Shown here: piece after piece, positions 8,485 through 15,616 of the stretch
How the letters are laid out: each line of letters starts with the position of its first letter
Numbering within the stretch: the stretch's first letter is position 1
Assembly: GCF_003097515.1 (NCBI RefSeq)
Contig: NZ_CP029188.1
Coordinates: forward strand, 5,624,531 to 5,688,530
DNA: 64,000 bases
Direction: 5' to 3'
DNA from: Streptomyces tirandamycinicus
GTDB taxonomy: Bacteria > Actinomycetota > Actinomycetes > Streptomycetales > Streptomycetaceae
Notes under the pieces: model-generated
The model's database searches: none
What the model was told of the DNA's origin: nothing
What the model saw: the letters and a program-made list of their open reading frames with translations, nothing else
Made by a program: the position numbers and the translations under genes

Positions 8485-8550
8485 ACCCGCGCCGGGCCGG
8501 CCTACGGGGGGCCGGCCCGGCGGGGACACGACCCCGTGGAGGAGGGACCC

Positions 8551-9351
8551 ATGACGGCGTTCGTACTGGTGTCGGGAGGCCACACCGGAGGGTGGGTCTG
8601 GCGGGACGTGGCCGCCGGACTGAGGGAGTCGGGAGCGGTGGCGTACCCGGTGACCCTGACGGGGATGGGCGACCGCCGCCATCTCGGCGGCCCGGACACG
8701 GACATGGGCACCCATGTCGAGGACCTGGTGCAGATCGTGGACCACGCCGACGAGCCGGAGGTGGTGCTGGTCGGGCACTGCTACGGCAGCTATCCGGTGC
8801 TCGGGGCCGCGTCCCGGCGCCCGGAACGGGTCGGCCGGATCGTCTTCGTGGACGCGCCGCTGCCCCGCGACGGCCTCTCCGTGCTCCAGCAGGTACGCGA
8901 GCAGATGCCGGACGGCCCCGTACGCGACCGGATGCTGGGCCAGCCCGCCCGGGTCGAGGGCGGCTGGCGGGTGCCCGCGCCCACCGCGGAGGAGTGGCGG
9001 GAGTGGGGGAACCCGGCGGGCGTCCCCGAGGACGGGATCGCGCGTCTGGCGCGTCTCGCCGCGCCGCAGCCGGTGGGCACCCTCACCACGCCGGTCCGTT
9101 TCACGGGCGCGGTGGACGAGCTGCCCATGACGGGCGTCTTCTGTACGGACGGCGGCACCATGGACGTCGCCGGAGTCGAGGCGCTGGTGGCCACGGGCAG
9201 CCCGCTCTTCCGGCAACTGGCCGAGCCGCGCTGGGGGTTCTTCGAACTCGCCACCGGGCACTGGCCGATGCTGTCCACCCCCGGCGAACTGGTGGAGATC
9301 CTGCTGCGGGCCGCGGCGGGGGAGGGGCGGCGGCTCGGCGCCCGCAGCTGA
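8551..9351 (+). CDS. alpha/beta hydrolase with cysteine nucleophile
   Basis: A 266-residue alpha/beta hydrolase related to plant-esterase-like and salicylate-esterase-like enzymes. FVLVSGGHTGGWVWRDV is the oxyanion start, and the C-terminal ATGHWPMLSTP provides the catalytic histidine. The nucleophile elbow reads VGHCYGSY, with Cys (TGC) where most relatives have Ser, as in dienelactone hydrolases. An active enzyme is still plausible. GGAGG upstream supports the ATG at 8551. It is expected to be driven by the MerR-type promoter just upstream; the substrate is unknown. Confidence 0.87.
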   Translation: MTAFVLVSGGHTGGWVWRDVAAGLRESGAVAYPVTLTGMGDRRHLGGPDTDMGTHVEDLVQIVDHADEPEVVLVGHCYGSYPVLGAASRRPERVGRIVFVDAPLPRDGLSVLQQVREQMPDGPVRDRMLGQPARVEGGWRVPAPTAEEWREWGNPAGVPEDGIARLARLAAPQPVGTLTTPVRFTGAVDELPMTGVFCTDGGTMDVAGVEALVATGSPLFRQLAEPRWGFFELATGHWPMLSTPGELVEILLRAAAGEGRRLGARS

Positions 9352-9380
9352 GCGCGGCGACCGGCCCCCCGGGAGGGTGC

Positions 9381-9406
9381 GGTCGGGCCCCGCACGGGGC
9401 CCGACC
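9381..9406. terminator. strong stem-loop between convergent genes
   Basis: GGTCGGGCCCC and GGGGCCCGACC form a perfect 11-pair stem around the loop GCAC. It lies between the hydrolase end (9351) and the DUF397 gene end (9410), so it can stop transcription from both sides. There is no U-tract, as is usual in this group. Confidence 0.75.
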
Positions 9407-9409
9407 GGT

Positions 9410-9658
9410 TCAGCCCCCGGCCGCGTAGGAGACGAAGTGGGTCCAGGCGGTGGGGGAGAGGGCGAGCTGGGGGCCCGGGGCCTGCTTGGAGTCCCGGACG
9501 TGGACGGTGGTGGGGCAGGCGGCGACCTCCACGCAGTCGCCGTCGCCGCCGCTGCTGTAGGAGGACTTGTGCCAGGAGAGCGCGACCTCCACGCAGTCGT
9601 CGCCGTCGCCGCTGCTGTAGCTGCTCTTGAACCAGGCCAGTTCTGTGCTGCCGCTCAT
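9410..9658 (-). CDS. DUF397 protein with duplicated motif
   Basis: An 82-residue DUF397 protein, the usual small partner of Scr1/DUF5753-type helix-turn-helix regulators in Streptomyces development clusters. The signature occurs twice in a row: LAWFKSSYSSGDGDDCVEVA and LSWHKSSYSSGGDGDCVEVA, then the normal end VHVRDSKQAPGPQLALSP..W..F. Most members carry one such motif at the N-terminus. Its ATG overlaps the stop of the upstream regulator by four bases (ATGA), so the pair is translationally coupled. Confidence 0.9.
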   Translation of the reverse strand: MSGSTELAWFKSSYSSGDGDDCVEVALSWHKSSYSSGGDGDCVEVAACPTTVHVRDSKQAPGPQLALSPTAWTHFVSYAAGG

Positions 9659-10503
9659 AGGGCTCCTCGCATCCGACGCAACAGGCTCAGTGAGTCCTCC
9701 AGGGTAAGCGCCTGGGAGCGCATCCTGGCATAGCGCATCTGGAGCACACTGATCTCCCGGGGGTCGGAGACGAACTGGCCGCCTCGTTGGCCCTCGCAGT
9801 AGCCGAACCACTTGTTCTCGCGGGTCTCCAGCAGCCGCATCGGTCCGCCGAGTCCCGCGTGGCTCTCCCGTACCAGTGGCATGATCTGGAGCTCGATGTT
9901 GCGGAGTTCGGCCAGTTCGAGGAGATGGTCGAGCAGCTCGCGGGTGACCGCCGGCCCGCCCATCCGGCGCAGCAGCAGATGCTCTTCGAGGATGAAGCTG
10001 TACGCCGTGTTCGGGCGCTCCCTGAGCAGCCGCTGCCGTTCCAGCCGGGCCGCCGTCTGCGCCTCGATCTGCTCGTCCCCCAGCGGCGGGAGCTGGTTGA
10101 CGAACAGTGTCCGCGCGTACGCCTCCGTCTGCAACAGGCCCGGAACCAAGCGGCATTCGTAGGTGGCGAGGCTGCTTGCCACCGCCTCCAGCCGCGCCCA
10201 TCTGCGGAACCACGCCGCCAGCCCGGGCCTTCGCGAGAGATGCTGCGCGGCCCGCCGCAGCACGCCCGTGTTGCCGAGGGCCGTCTCCGCCCGCTCCACG
10301 AAGCCGTCGTCCGGCATCCGGCGGCCCAGCTCGATCGAGGCCACCGTGTGCTTGGAGTACCCGACGAGCGGGGCGAAGTCGCCGCGGCTGAGACCCGCGT
10401 GCTCCCGCAGGGCCTGGACCACCGCCCCGAACGTCCGCAGACTGTCCGAGGCTTCCGGCTCCGTGGTGTGCGTACCGGCTCCGCCGGTGTCCGTCATCGC
10501 CAT
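9655..10503 (-). CDS. Scr1-type helix-turn-helix regulator (DUF5753)
   Basis: A 282-residue regulator with an XRE-type helix-turn-helix at about 28-85 (GDFAPLVGYSKHTVASIELGRRM) and a DUF5753 domain from about 100 to the end (YECRLVPGLLQTEAYART, then RLERQRLL). Such proteins work with DUF397 partners and often with an anti-sigma-like ATPase, as in whiJ-like clusters controlling differentiation. Starts are possible at 10503 and 10497; GACGAT lies six bases before 10503, consistent with a leaderless message. It is divergent from the ATPase gene across a perfect palindrome. Confidence 0.9.
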   Translation of the reverse strand: MAMTDTGGAGTHTTEPEASDSLRTFGAVVQALREHAGLSRGDFAPLVGYSKHTVASIELGRRMPDDGFVERAETALGNTGVLRRAAQHLSRRPGLAAWFRRWARLEAVASSLATYECRLVPGLLQTEAYARTLFVNQLPPLGDEQIEAQTAARLERQRLLRERPNTAYSFILEEHLLLRRMGGPAVTRELLDHLLELAELRNIELQIMPLVRESHAGLGGPMRLLETRENKWFGYCEGQRGGQFVSDPREISVLQMRYARMRSQALTLEDSLSLLRRMRGAL

Positions 10504-10551
10504 CGGGCCATCGTCACGGATGGTGACCCGTACCGTCTACAAGGAGTGCGT

Positions 10552-10570
10552 GTACGCTGACTCAGCGTAC
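10552..10570. promoter_or_regulatory. perfect 19-base palindrome, probable operator
   Basis: GTACGCTGACTCAGCGTAC is a perfect inverted repeat (nine pairs around a central C) in the middle of the gap between the divergent Scr1-type regulator and the ATP-binding protein. Its place suggests autoregulation by the helix-turn-helix protein and joint control of both units. It does not look like a terminator, since no gene ends here. Confidence 0.6.
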
Positions 10571-10619
10571 GTGGGGGTCCGCTGGAGAAACCCCTGGTCC
10601 GGCCGCAGAATTGGGGCTC

Positions 10620-11099
10620 ATGACCGCATCGGCCACCCCACCGGCCATCCCCGCCGCCCCCCAACCGCCCGTCACCGTACGTGTGTTCTTACAGCGCTTC
10701 AGCTCCACGCCGCGCGGTGCCCGGCTCGCCCGGCATCTGGCGCTCCACCAACTGCACTCCTGGGGCGTTCCGCACGGGACGGAGACGTCCGAGACGGCCG
10801 CCGTCCTGGTCGCCGAACTGGCGGCGAACGCGGTGACCCACGGCCTCGTGCCGGGCCGGGACTTCGAGCTGCGGCTCGCCCTGGAGCCCGGGAAGCTCAT
10901 CGTGGACGTGTCGGACCCGCGGGGCGAGTGCCGCCCGCCCCGGCCCGGTGAGATGCGGGCCTCGGCCGAACGCCCCGGTGAGGGGGAGGGCGGGCGTGGG
11001 CTGGTGCTCGTCGCGGCGCTCGCCGACCGGTGGTCGGTCCTCGACCGGGTGCCGGTCGGCAAGACCGTACGCGCCGAGCTGGACCTGCCGGCACGCTGA
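10620..11099 (+). CDS. ATP-binding protein, RsbW-like anti-sigma/serine kinase fold
   Basis: A 159-residue HATPase_c_2 protein of the anti-sigma factor kinase type. The N-box is VLVAELAANAVTHG at about 63-76 and the glycine-rich lid is EGGRGLVLVAALADRW near 125-140. Proteins of this size in Streptomyces are mostly orphan regulators and often lie next to Scr1/DUF397 genes, as here. The ATG at 10620 is used; a TTG at 10611 is also in frame. No sigma factor or anti-anti-sigma gene is adjacent, so the partner is unknown. Confidence 0.88.
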   Translation: MTASATPPAIPAAPQPPVTVRVFLQRFSSTPRGARLARHLALHQLHSWGVPHGTETSETAAVLVAELAANAVTHGLVPGRDFELRLALEPGKLIVDVSDPRGECRPPRPGEMRASAERPGEGEGGRGLVLVAALADRWSVLDRVPVGKTVRAELDLPAR

Positions 11100-11163
11100 G
11101 CGTCCGGAGCGCCGGGGCGACGCGGACGCCGGGTGCCCGCGCGGACAGGGGATCTCTCGGGCG

Positions 11164-11568
11164 CTACGCGGGCTGGAGCAGGTCCCAGCGGTTGCCGTAC
11201 AGGTCCTCGAAGACGGCCACCGAACCGTACGGCTCGTGGCGCGGCTCCTCCAGGAAGCGGACGCCGGCCGCCGTCATCCTGGCGTGGTCGCGGGCGAAGT
11301 CGTCGGTGTGGAGGAAGAATCCGACACGGCCGCCGGTCTGGGCGCCCACGCTCGCCGACTGCTCCTCGCCGTGCGCCCGCGCCAGCAGCAGATCCGTGCC
11401 GCCCGCGCCGCCGCCGGGCCGGACCACGACCCATCGCGAACCGTCGCCCCGGTCGGTGTCCTCGACGAGGGTGAAGCCGAGGGCGTCCCGGTAGAAGGCG
11501 ATGGCCTCGTCGTAGTCGCGCACGACCAGGGTGACGAGGGCGATGCGGGGCAGCGGTGCGGCGGACAC
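11164..11568 (-). CDS. VOC family (glyoxalase-like) protein
   Basis: A 134-residue vicinal-oxygen-chelate protein. IALVTLVVRDYDEAIAFYRDALGF opens the first half, and the end VAVFEDLYGNRWDLLQP is the standard closing motif with its metal-ligand glutamate position. Such proteins act as glyoxalase I-like enzymes, dioxygenases or drug-binding resistance proteins; the substrate cannot be told. A GTG at 11568 is the chosen start, with AAGGAG about 13 bases upstream. It is divergent from the kinase at 11633. Confidence 0.85.
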   Translation of the reverse strand: MSAAPLPRIALVTLVVRDYDEAIAFYRDALGFTLVEDTDRGDGSRWVVVRPGGGAGGTDLLLARAHGEEQSASVGAQTGGRVGFFLHTDDFARDHARMTAAGVRFLEEPRHEPYGSVAVFEDLYGNRWDLLQPA

Positions 11569-11619
11569 GGGGGATCGGGTCTCCTTGCTCGGGGGCGCCC
11601 CAGTATCGCCGAGGCCCTG

Positions 11620-11625
11620 CACAAT
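11620..11625 (+). promoter_or_regulatory. -10 element of a probable leaderless transcript
   Basis: CACAAT is followed by exactly seven bases and the ATG at 11633. It favours that start over the in-frame ATG at 11624, which lies inside this element. Confidence 0.4.
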
Positions 11626-11632
11626 GCCTCGC

Positions 11633-12271
11633 ATGGACCCCTCGATCGAGCAGCTCACCGACCGCGCCGGCCGTCTCGCCCGACGCGGCGGACGGCACCT
11701 CCTCGGCATCGCGGGGCCGCCCGGCGCGGGCAAGTCCACGCTCGCCGCGGAACTCGTGTCGCGACTCGGCCCGGAGCGTGCCGTGCTCGTCCCCATGGAC
11801 GGCTTCCACCTGGCGCAGACCGAACTGGAAAGGCTCGGCCGGGCGGGGCGCAAGGGCGCCCCGGACACCTTCGACGCGGCCGGTTTCGTGGCGCTGCTGG
11901 CCCGGCTCCGTACCCGCGAGGCGGGGACGACCGTGTACGCGCCGGCTTTCGACCGGAGCATCGAGGAACCGGTGGCGGGCAGTATCGCGGTCGGCCCGGA
12001 CGTTCCGCTCGTCCTCACCGAGGGCAACTACCTGCTGCACGACGAAGGGCCCTGGGCGCGGGTCCGCGCGCTGCTCGACGAGGTCTGGTATCTGGAGCTT
12101 CCCGACGCGGTGCGGGTGCCCCGGCTGGTGGACCGGCATGTGCGCTTCGGCAAGGAGCGATGCGACGCCGAGCGCTGGGTCCGCGACTCCGACGAGCTCA
12201 ACGCCCGGCTGGTGGCGCACGGCCGGCACCGCGCCCACCTCACCGTACGCATGGGGCCGCGGGGATCGTGA
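11633..12271 (+). CDS. nucleoside/nucleotide kinase family protein (uridine-kinase-like P-loop)
   Basis: A 212-residue P-loop kinase of the uridine/pantothenate/fructose kinase superfamily. Walker A is LLGIAGPPGAGKSTLA at about 22-37; VLVPMDGFHLAQTELERLG carries the Asp and His seen in this family; VLTEGNYLLHDEGPW is the next conserved block and VDRHVRFGKE the late arginine-rich part. Relatives are annotated as nucleoside or fructose kinases, so the small-molecule substrate is uncertain. The ATG at 11624 is an alternative start. Confidence 0.85.
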   Translation: MDPSIEQLTDRAGRLARRGGRHLLGIAGPPGAGKSTLAAELVSRLGPERAVLVPMDGFHLAQTELERLGRAGRKGAPDTFDAAGFVALLARLRTREAGTTVYAPAFDRSIEEPVAGSIAVGPDVPLVLTEGNYLLHDEGPWARVRALLDEVWYLELPDAVRVPRLVDRHVRFGKERCDAERWVRDSDELNARLVAHGRHRAHLTVRMGPRGS

Positions 12272-12364
12272 CCGGGCGCGCCGCGGTCCGTGCCCCGGCG
12301 CTCCTGCGCCTTGGTCCGCGCCTGCGCGCGCCCGCCTGCGCTCTCGCCCGCCCCCGGCCGCGTG

Positions 12365-13198
12365 CTATGCGCCGAGGCTGCCCATGGCGCGTGCGACGAG
12401 CGCGTCGTACGCCCGGTCGGGCAGGATCCGGCGGACCATGATCAGCGGCTTGGCACCCATCCCCACCGCGTAACGGGTCCTGGGGCGGCGGCTGGTGGCG
12501 GCCCGGCCGATGGCGCGGGCGACGACCGACGGGGACGAGGAGCGGCGTGCGTTGCTGTCCGACTCAAGGGTCCCGGCCATGGAGGCGATCTGCCCGGCGT
12601 ACGCGCTGTCCTCGCCGAGCTTGCGGAGCTTGCCGGCGGCGATTGAGCTCCACTCGGTGCGGATGGCGCCCGGTTCGACGATGACGACGTCGACGCCGAA
12701 GGGCCTGACCTCCATGCGGAGGGAGTCGCTGAAGCCTTCGAGGGCGAACTTCGTGCCGTGGTACCAGGCGCCCAGCGGTGTGTGGATCTTGCCGCCCATC
12801 GAGGTGATGTTGATGATGCGGCCGTGGCGCCGGGAGCGCATGTGCGGCAGGACGAGCTGGGTCAGCCGGGCGGCGCCGAAGACGTTGACCTCGAACTGGT
12901 GCCGGGCCTCCTCCAGCGCCACCTCCTCGACCGGGCCGTACGAGCCGTATCCGGCGTTGTTGACCAGGACGTCGATCCGGCCGGTCTCGGCGACGATCCG
13001 GTCCACCCCAGCGCGCATCGAGTCCTCGTCGGTGACGTCCATGGCGATGGTGCGGACGCCCCGCTCGGCCAGGCCGGACATCCGCTCGACCCGGCGGGCG
13101 GCGCCGTAGACGGTGAATCCGCGGGCGTGCAGTTCCAGGGCTGCGGCTTCGCCTATGCCGGAAGAGGCTCCGGTGACCAGGGCGACCTTGCTCGACAT
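12365..13198 (-). CDS. short-chain dehydrogenase/reductase
   Basis: A 277-residue classical SDR oxidoreductase using NAD(P)(H). VALVTGASSGIGEAAA at residues 5-20 is the cofactor-binding glycine motif, LVNNAGYGSYG is the NNAG motif, NITSMGGK carries the catalytic serine region and WYHGTKFALEG holds the Tyr-x-x-x-Lys pair (Y and K). The substrate is unknown. GGAGG upstream of 13198 sets the start. It is divergent from a TetR regulator across a gap with two dyads, the classic layout for a repressor and its target. Confidence 0.93.
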   Translation of the reverse strand: MSSKVALVTGASSGIGEAAALELHARGFTVYGAARRVERMSGLAERGVRTIAMDVTDEDSMRAGVDRIVAETGRIDVLVNNAGYGSYGPVEEVALEEARHQFEVNVFGAARLTQLVLPHMRSRRHGRIINITSMGGKIHTPLGAWYHGTKFALEGFSDSLRMEVRPFGVDVVIVEPGAIRTEWSSIAAGKLRKLGEDSAYAGQIASMAGTLESDSNARRSSSPSVVARAIGRAATSRRPRTRYAVGMGAKPLIMVRRILPDRAYDALVARAMGSLGA

Positions 13199-13252
13199 GA
13201 CGGGGTCCTCCGATGGGGGCGATAGATAAAGTGAACCATGGCTCACCATTAT

Positions 13253-13270
13253 CATGAGCGCTAGTTCATG
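13253..13270. promoter_or_regulatory. imperfect dyad, candidate TetR operator 1
   Basis: CATGAGCGCTAGTTCATG has outer arms CATGA/TCATG as inverted repeats, six of nine pairs matching. It lies 55 bases before the SDR start in an unusually A/T-rich part of the gap, where that gene's promoter should be. Confidence 0.45.
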
Positions 13271-13298
13271 TTTGTGCAAGCCGGGTGGCCGGGATCCT

Positions 13299-13316
13299 GA
13301 ACTAGAATTCATGTTC
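13299..13316. promoter_or_regulatory. imperfect dyad, candidate TetR operator 2
   Basis: GAACTAGAATTCATGTTC matches at seven of nine pairs. With the dyad at 13253 it shares the half-sites CTAG and TTCATG. An additional long-range inverted pair CTAGTTCA (13261) / TGAACTAG (13298) links the two. This pattern fits cooperative binding by the neighbouring TetR protein. Confidence 0.5.
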
Positions 13317-13416
13317 CTGCCGTGCGCCGGTGCGCCGCCGTCGCGTGCCCTTGGGTGACGGTCCGGTCCGACCCGCGACCGTGGCAGTCCGCCCCTGGCC
13401 GAGTTACGGAGGACCC

Positions 13417-13998
13417 ATGGCCGGTTCCCGCCCGCTGCGCGCGGACGCCGTCCGCAACCGGACGAAGATCCTGGCCGCCGCGCGCGAGCAGATCACCCTC
13501 CACGGACCCGATGTCCCGATGGACGCCATCGCCGAAGCGGCGGGAGTGGCCGTGGGCACGCTCTACCGCCACTTCCCCACCAAGACGGACCTGGTGGGGG
13601 CTGTCATCGCCGAGCACAGCGAGACCATCACCGTCGATATCGAGGCCGCGGCGGCACGCGTCGGGGAGGGCTCCCGCGCGATGGCGGAGATCACCCGGCT
13701 GGCCGAACGCACGATCGAGGCCGCGGCCCGGGACCGCAGTGTGAAGGCGGCGGCTCAGACCCTGGGTGCCGCGCACTGGACCGAACGGCAGGAGCAGCGG
13801 TTCCGAGCCGCGATGGAGCGGATCATCGCCGCCGCCGTCGCCGACGGGGACCTCCGTCCCGACGTCACCGTCGACGACTTCCTGATGCTGGTCCTCACCG
13901 CCCCCACCGACCAGGAGCCCGCCGTGCGCTCCCGGTGGCTGGCGCTCTTCCTGGCCGGGTTCACGGTCCGTGCGGATCAGGGGGCGGGCGGGGCCTGA
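13417..13998 (+). CDS. TetR family transcriptional regulator
   Basis: A 193-residue repressor. The helix-turn-helix occupies about residues 12-58: RNRTKILAAAREQITLHG, PMDAIAEAAGVAVGTLYRHFPTKTDL. The rest is the helical ligand-binding and dimer domain, with no recognisable ligand. ACGGAGGACCC gives a strong ribosome site for the ATG at 13417. Divergent placement to the SDR gene, with two candidate operators between, suggests it represses that gene and itself until the SDR substrate or product appears. Confidence 0.92.
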   Translation: MAGSRPLRADAVRNRTKILAAAREQITLHGPDVPMDAIAEAAGVAVGTLYRHFPTKTDLVGAVIAEHSETITVDIEAAAARVGEGSRAMAEITRLAERTIEAAARDRSVKAAAQTLGAAHWTERQEQRFRAAMERIIAAAVADGDLRPDVTVDDFLMLVLTAPTDQEPAVRSRWLALFLAGFTVRADQGAGGA

Positions 13999-14039
13999 CT
14001 GCGTGGCCGGCGGTCGGCCCGGGCCTCGGGAGCCGTGCG

Positions 14040-14165
14040 TGCGCCGCGCCTGCACGGCACATGCGTCACGTGGGCGCCGCGCCTGCACGGCACATGAGTC
14101 ACGCGCGCATCGCGGCTGCACGGCACATGCGTCACGTGGGCGCGGCGGCCGCACGGCCCACGCGC
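14040..14165. repeat. 33-base tandem repeat, about 3.5 copies
   Basis: The core TGCACGGCACATGCGTCACG recurs at 14051, 14084 and 14117, with a worn fourth copy from 14150, at an exact 33-base period. Each unit includes CACATG and a TCACGTGGG or similar. It lies in the gap between the TetR gene and the gene at 14322; translated in either direction it gives repeated 11-residue blocks but no credible protein. There are no spacers, so it is not a CRISPR array. Confidence 0.8.
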
Positions 14166-14321
14166 CGCGGATGCGCCGGGAGGGCGCCGAACGGGCCTGG
14201 CAAGCGGGGCCCCGGGTGTGCTCGGTACGCTCGAAACCTGAGCACGCACAGCGCAGAACCGAACACACGCAACATCCGGGCAATCAGGATCCGATCCGAC
14301 ACAGGACGAGCGGGGGCCGAC

Positions 14322-15281
14322 GTGAGGCTGTTCCGGCGAGGGCCGAAGCGCGACGGGGACGACACGCCCCGGGACGCCGAGTTCGCCTTCTTCTCGGTGG
14401 CGGAGGGCTCCCACTTCCGCGGCCAGGTCCGGGAGGCATTCGCCGAGCGAGGCCTGGAGGTCACCGTCTACGCGGACGTCGTCACCGACAGCGCCGGACG
14501 CCAGTTCGGGCTCGGCAACCTGGCCGCCGTCTGCCACAACGACGAGCGGGGCCCGCGCGTATGGCCCAAGGTCATCCGCGACCACGTCGGCATGGTGCTC
14601 CGCACCATGGACGCGCCGTCCGCGCTGGACACCCTGCCGCCCGAGCAGATCCGGTCCCAGCTGTACCCGCGGGTGATCGGCTCCGAGGGCCTGGACAGGG
14701 AAACGTTCCGCTACGCCCGGGCACTCGCGCCGGGACTGAGCGAGGTACTCGCGCTCGACCTCCCCGAGAGCGTGATGATCCTGACCGACGAAGCCCTCGC
14801 ACCGCTCGGGGACGTCCCGGTGCTCCGCGAGCGGGCGATGGCCAATCTGCGAGACCTTCCCGTGGAAGGCCACGAGACCATCAAGGACGCCGGAGGGATG
14901 CGCCTGGAGGTGGTGGTCGGCGACTCCTTCTACACGGCCAGCCGCGTCCTCGCGCTGGACACGCTCGCCCGCCAGGTCACCGGGCAGCACATCACGCAGG
15001 ACGGCGCGCTGGTCGCGCTTCCGTTCCGGCACCAGATCGCCTTCCACGTCATCCGCGACGCCGGCGTGATCCCGTCCCTGAACGCGCTGGCCGCCTTCGC
15101 CGCGTCGGGGTACGCCGACACGCCGGGGGCGATCACCCCGTACGTCTACTGGTGGCGGGCGGGGACGCTGACCCAGCTCAGCGACCGCGACGAGGACGGG
15201 GACGGGCTGCGGATCGTGGTCGGCGAGGACTTCCAGGACATGCTGGAGCGTCTCGTGGCCCGGCATCCGGGCGACGACTGA
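14322..15281 (+). CDS. conserved actinobacterial protein of unknown function
   Basis: A 319-residue soluble protein starting RLFRRGPKR at a GTG. It resembles a family conserved in Streptomyces without known role, loosely like DUF1444 proteins. Recognisable conserved-looking blocks are AEFAFFSVAEGSHF, LEVTVYADVV, GNLAAVCHN, WPKVIRDHV, YPRVIG and DSFYTASRVL. No membrane segment or catalytic motif is evident. The frame is open far upstream through the 33-base repeats, but GGGGG before 14322 and protein character favour this start. Confidence 0.7.
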   Translation: MRLFRRGPKRDGDDTPRDAEFAFFSVAEGSHFRGQVREAFAERGLEVTVYADVVTDSAGRQFGLGNLAAVCHNDERGPRVWPKVIRDHVGMVLRTMDAPSALDTLPPEQIRSQLYPRVIGSEGLDRETFRYARALAPGLSEVLALDLPESVMILTDEALAPLGDVPVLRERAMANLRDLPVEGHETIKDAGGMRLEVVVGDSFYTASRVLALDTLARQVTGQHITQDGALVALPFRHQIAFHVIRDAGVIPSLNALAAFAASGYADTPGAITPYVYWWRAGTLTQLSDRDEDGDGLRIVVGEDFQDMLERLVARHPGDD

Positions 15282-15392
15282 GGCCCGGCCGGTTCACGGA
15301 TCGCGACTGCGCCCGCCCGGAACGCCCCGCCGCCGGGGCGGAGGAGCACGACTGGCCCGCGCCGGAGGCCGCCGTCCGGGCGGGAGCCGCCG

Positions 15393-15525
15393 TCGAACCC
15401 GAGCACCGATGCGAGGGGGCTCCCCCCGGCTCCCCCCTCGAACCCGAGGACCACCGTCCCGGCGGTAGCCCCCCTCGAACCCGAGTGCCGCCGTCCGGGC
15501 GGTAGCCCCATCGAACCGAGGACCG
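15393..15525. repeat. imperfect 36-45-base tandem repeats
   Basis: TCGAACC(C)GAG recurs at 15393, 15438, 15475 and 15511, each followed by a variant of CCGCCGTCCGGGCGGTAGCC. They fill much of the 335-base gap before the peptidase gene; beyond them I see only the peptidase ribosome site. Confidence 0.7.
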
Positions 15526-15616
15526 CACTCCCGGCCGAGGACCGCGACCCGGTCGGCCGGGAAGGAGCACCCACACCCGGCCCTCCCGGGCCGGCCGACA
15601 CCCTACGGAGGAGCTC

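Noticed and set aside
14040..14165. CRISPR array
   Set aside because: The 33-base units are directly adjacent without unique spacers and no cas genes are present.
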